Positions 1 to 64,000 of a DNA stretch of 64,000 nt are shown here, one piece after another (the stretch's first letter is position 1; each line of letters begins with the position of its first letter). Below the pieces are notes generated by a model. The model saw only the letters and a program-made list of their open reading frames with translations, had not been told where the DNA came from and made no database searches. The position numbers and the translations under genes were made by a program. The DNA is from Cacajao melanocephalus (taxonomy: Eukaryota; Chordata; Mammalia; Primates; Pitheciidae): NCBI GenBank assembly GCA_963573385.1, contig CAUYLG010059301.1, forward strand, positions 1 through 64,000, in the 5' to 3' direction.

Positions 1-110
1 AAGAATTGAGGCACATGAAGTTTAAGTTATTTATCCGAGGTCACACAGGAGCAGAACCAGATTTACAAACCAGAATACAGGTGTGTTTTGAGCACAGATC
101 AGACTCAGGC
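1..110 (-). repeat. MIR SINE fragment
   Basis: The stretch reads ...gaggcacatgaag...gaggtcacacagg..., the reverse complement of the MIR tRNA-derived/core region. It continues off the left edge. Confidence 0.55.
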
Positions 111-404
111 TTTCTTCTTCTTGTGCTGTAATATCTTGAGCTCAGATTAGACCCAGACTATCTTCTCCTTAGTTTCAGGTCTTTCTGGTTTTCTCAGCTT
201 GTAGGGGTGAGAAAAGGAGAGAGAAGAAGGGAGAAGGCAAGAGAGGGAGTGAGTGAGGGGGTGGGAGAACAGGGATGTATAGTTGTCAAAGAGCACAGCA
301 GGAAGCTACTCCAAATGTTGATTGGACTGTTGTTCTGCAGACTGTGGATTTTATAGCAGTTAAGCATTGTGCTGAGATCAAGAGATGAAATTGAGAAGAA
401 TTAT

Positions 405-1095
405 AGATTTAAAAATATAAACACATTTTTGAAGAAAATGTAGGAAAATATATTCACAATTTGGGGTAGGAAAGATGTCTTAGAGGTCCCAAAACAAAAA
501 AAAAAAAAAAGAAAATTGGACTACATCAAAATTAAAAACTTCTACTCATCAAAAAATTATGATAAGAAAGAAGGCATGTTCTCACTCATAGGCGGGTGTT
601 GAACAATGAGAACACATGGACACAGGGAGGGGAGCATCACACACTGGAGTCTGCCAGGGGGTGCCAAGGGAGGGACAGTGCAGGGGCGGGTGGGGAGGTC
701 GGGGAGGGATAACACGGGGAGAAATGTCAGATGTAGGTGACGGGGATGGAGGCAGCAAACCACACTGCCATGTGTGTACCTATGCAACAATCCTGCAAGA
801 TCTGCACATGTACCCCAGAACCTAAAGTACAATTAAAAAAAAAAGATAACTCAGTGAAAGATAGGCAAAAGAAAAAATAAATAAAAATAAAAATAAAGAT
901 AAAAAAGAAAATAAAGTGTGATTTCATTTTCACAAAGTTTGAAAATAGGCAAAACAAAAACATATATTTAGGGATGCATGCATATGCAGTAAACAGTATA
1001 CAAAATGGCAAGAAACTGTCACAAAAACCAGGATAATGGCTATATGGGGAAGAGGGGAAGACTGTGACCAGAAAAGAAGACAATGGGAAAAGTCT
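405..1095 (+). repeat. Ancient L1 3' part split by a younger L1 tail
   Basis: Phrases such as ggactacatcaaaattaaaa and ctcatcaaaaaattatg are typical of the L1 ORF2 3' end. The host resumes after about 843 and keeps L1 3'UTR-like character. The younger insertion is listed separately. Confidence 0.55.
572..842 (+). repeat. L1P-type 3'UTR fragment, 5'-truncated
   Basis: The segment runs from gttctcactcatagg through gaacacatggacacaggg to tgtaccccagaacctaaag and an A-rich tail. This is the primate L1 3' end. It is severely 5'-truncated and nested in an older L1. Confidence 0.8.
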
Positions 1096-1099
1096 GAGG

Positions 1100-61392
<60,293 letters not shown>

Positions 61393-62034
61393 CTGGAAAA
61401 AAAAAATACATACAAAAAAGGTAAAAATACACGCACTGGAAGTCTTATTAAGTTTTAAAGACTGTCAACTATAGAGCAACATTTTATGTCAACATAGTTT
61501 CGTCCCATAAGTGAGTGGGAGATGAAATTCATGTCAATCATCAGTTTGACAGCAGAAGTGACAGAAAAAAACAAATTCTCTGCTTATGTATATAGCCTTT
61601 TAATTTTCAGAATAACGTGGAAAAGGGAGGAAGAATGCCAAATTTCAAATCTAAAGGAAAATTCTTGCGTCCTGCCCGTGTTGGATGACAAATTGTCGTG
61701 TCATCGCTTTTGGCAAAGAATGGGGCTGATTGAAAATGGTACTTCCAAGTTCTTTGAAGTAAGTATCAACACAAAACACAAGAGGAAAGAAGATGACAAA
61801 GCAGCAAGGAATATGGGAGTCTGCATAGCAGCAAAATAGAAAAGAAACTCATTGATAATCTGGGTTGCAAATCTTGGCTCTGCCACTTACGTACATTTGT
61901 ATAGTGTGAAACAACTTTCAAACCTTTGATGGTTTTCTCACCTTTGAAAAACCTTGCAAAGTTTCTCTAATGCTTAAATATATTAATATTTATACATCTC
62001 CCAAAATATAGGTGGTCAATAACTGATGGCTCTA
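61393..62034. other. Intron upstream of window exon 1
   Basis: I looked for the preceding VPS8 exon and found none. The frame at 61522-61839 has no recognisable homology. Confidence 0.45.
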
Positions 62035-62690
62035 ACTTTTCTTAGCTTTTTATTGTGGGAATTTTTAAATGTATACAAAAGTAGAAAGAACAATTGAGTC
62101 ATCCCTGAATGTATCTACGAACAAGTAGCATCAATGACCAACTCATCACCAATCTTGTCTCATCTGTAATTTCTACCACTTCCCTAGGATACAGGATAAT
62201 TTTGAAGTGAATCCCAAATTTTGAGTATTTAACTTATAAAAATTCAGTATACATTTTAAAAAAAATGAGTCCTTTTTAACATAATCACAATTCCATGAAC
62301 ATACTTTAAAAAATCAATAATCATTCCTCAATATTAAATATCCAATCAGTGTTTGGATTTTAAATTCTCTCATAAATATCAAATGCTGTTGAGGTTTGTT
62401 GTTTTGCTCTTATACATTTCATTTGTCTGAATCGAGATCTAAAAAAGGTTCACTATTGGACCTTTTCTCTTAAGTTTTCTCTAATCTATAGGTTTTGCTT
62501 CCATCTCTCTCAATCCTTTATTTCTCTTGAAGTTCATTTGTTGGAAAAAGCTGAAACATTTATTCTGTAGTTTCCCACTACTTGGATTTTGCTGACTGTA
62601 TCCCCAGGGAACTGCATAACCTGTCTTCTACATTTTCTCGAAAGGATACTTCATCAGATTCAGGATTTGTTTTTTTTTTTTTTTGTGGCA
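62035..62690 (+). repeat. Ancient interspersed repeat, family not fixed
   Basis: The phrases aaaagtagaaagaacaattg, ccaatcttgtctcatctgta and ttggattttgctgactgtat follow an old mammalian repeat order. A run of about 17 T lies at 62669. Confidence 0.4.
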
Positions 62691-64000
62691 GTGTTACTTT
62701 AAGGATGTTAGCTACATACAGGACTTTGGTAGATGCACTTTATTATCAGGTTAAAGAAGTGCCCTTCAATTCCCAGTCTGCTAAGAGTTTTTATCAGGAA
62801 TGGATATTGAATTGTGTCAAATGTTTTTTCTGCATCTACTGAGATAACCTTAGGTTTTTATTCTTCAATCTATTAACATGGTAAATAACATTGATTTTCA
62901 AATTTTCTTTTTTCTTTGAAACAGAGTCTTGCTCTGTCATGCAAGCTGGAGTGCAATGGTACCATCTTGGCTTACTACAACCTCTGCCTCCAGACTCAAG
63001 CGATCTTCCAGCCTCAGCCTCCTGAGTAGCTGGGACTATAAGCACGTGCCATCATGCCAGGCTAATTTTTGTATTTTTTGCAGAGACAAGGTTTCGCCAT
63101 GTTGCCCAGGCTGGCACCAAATTCCTGGCCTCTGGGACTACAGGTGTGAGTCACACCTGGTCAATTTTCAAATGTTAAACCAGCCTTGCATGCTTTGGAT
63201 AAACACCATTTGATCATGATTTATTACTCGTTTTATATATTGGTTTCTATTTGCTAATATTTTGTTAAGGATTTCTGTACCTGTGCTCATGAGAATATTG
63301 GTCTATAGTGTTCTTTATTACAATATCTTTGGTTTTATTAACAGAGTTATGCTAGGCTCATAAAATGAGTTAAGCTCCCTTCTCTTACTTTGTAAAAGAT
63401 GTTTTTGTGTAGAATTTGCACGATTCTTTCCTTAAATCTCTGGAATACTCCACCAATGAAGCAATATGGGCCTGGAGTCTCTTTGTAGAAAGATTTTTAA
63501 TTACAAAATTATTTAACAGATATATGACCACTTAGATTTTCTATTTTTTTTGGAGTCAGCTTTGGTAATTTGCATATTTTAAGGATTTTTTTCTATTTCA
63601 TTGAAAGGTGTTGAATCTTTGACATGAAATAGAACCTTTCATAATTTTAAGGCATAAAATTATTCCAATTACCCTCTTATATCTGCACATTGTATAGTAA
63701 TGTCAACTCTCTCATTCCTGATATTGGTAATTGTATGTTCTTTTTTTCTTGATAAGTTTTGAATGAGGTTTATCAATTTTATTCATCTTTCAAAGAACCA
63801 GCTTTTGGTTTCTTTGACGTTTCTCTGCTGTTTGTCCATTTTCTACTTAATTGATTTGTGCTCATCTTTATTATTAATATTTCTTCCTTCAGTCTATTTT
63901 TCTTTTTTCTGTTTCTTTAATTAAGAGAGATGCTTAAATAATTGATTTCATAAATATTTCTCCTTTTCTAATAGTATTTAATACTATAAATTACCCTCAA
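62691..64000 (-). repeat. L1 ORF2 fragment (reverse orientation), open at window end
   Basis: The phrases ttctgcatctactgagataa, aatatgggcctggagtctct and caaagaaccagcttttggtt are L1 ORF2 read backwards. An Alu splits it at 62906-63161. Confidence 0.85.
62906..63161 (-). repeat. Alu in L1, internal deletion
   Basis: It is flanked by attttcaaat at 62894-62903 and 63164-63173. About 40 nt is missing between cctggcctc and tgggactacagg. Confidence 0.93.

Noticed and set aside
557..1083. Overlapping frames on both strands
   Set aside because: They fall in L1 3'UTR sequence, which is non-coding and G-rich on one strand.
61393..64000. Upstream VPS8 exon
   Set aside because: No frame here matches VPS8. 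The far part is L1 and Alu.

Overview
The window is primate genomic DNA, almost certainly human or another catarrhine. It is crowded with Alu elements (about 28 full or partial copies, including AluY/S-like ones), L1, L2, MIR, MaLR and other LTRs, MER5/MER20-type DNA transposon fossils and a MADE1 element. The only gene I can support is a central segment of VPS8, the CORVET-specific subunit of the endosomal HOPS/CORVET tethering machinery. It is read entirely from the minus strand. I found 18 coding exons (61392 down to 3408), all with GT-AG borders, together giving 501 codons in one continuous frame with no stop. Neither end of the gene is inside the window: no further upstream exon was seen in 61393-64000 and no downstream exon in 1-3407. 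Human VPS8 is, from memory, on the plus strand of chromosome 3q27, so the window is either reverse-complemented or from another assembly.

Layout in transcription order (right to left). Exons 1-5 lie close together at 61.4-57.7 kb. A 10.8-kb intron (57.7-46.9 kb) carries Alus, two MIRs, an L2, a MER20, a 5'-inverted mini-L1 and a local 230-bp duplication. Exon 6 (46.9 kb) is followed by an 8.6-kb intron with a MADE1 element. Exons 7, 8 and 9 are at 38.2, 34.5 and 32.0 kb, with long L2 fragments between 7 and 8. The 11.6-kb intron between exons 9 and 10 (31.9-20.4 kb) is filled by an ancient plus-strand L1 broken up by LTRs, a MaLR LTR, Alus and a younger L1 tail. Exons 10-12 lie at 20.4-18.4 kb, then exons 13-18 at 13.7, 8.8, 7.3, 5.4, 4.3 and 3.4 kb. 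The last 3.4 kb belongs to the next intron.

Nearly every longer open reading frame outside these exons lies in Alu, L1, L2 or LTR sequence and is not a gene. I see no new biological system. The points worth a second look are local: the twin-primed L1 with an 18-bp target duplication, the Alu-plus-flank duplication, inverted Alu pairs around single VPS8 exons, TATA-bearing LTRs antisense to VPS8, the nested L1 stack, and several very small or weak-donor exons. Family names for repeats come from recognition of consensus-like sequence by eye, not from a database search.
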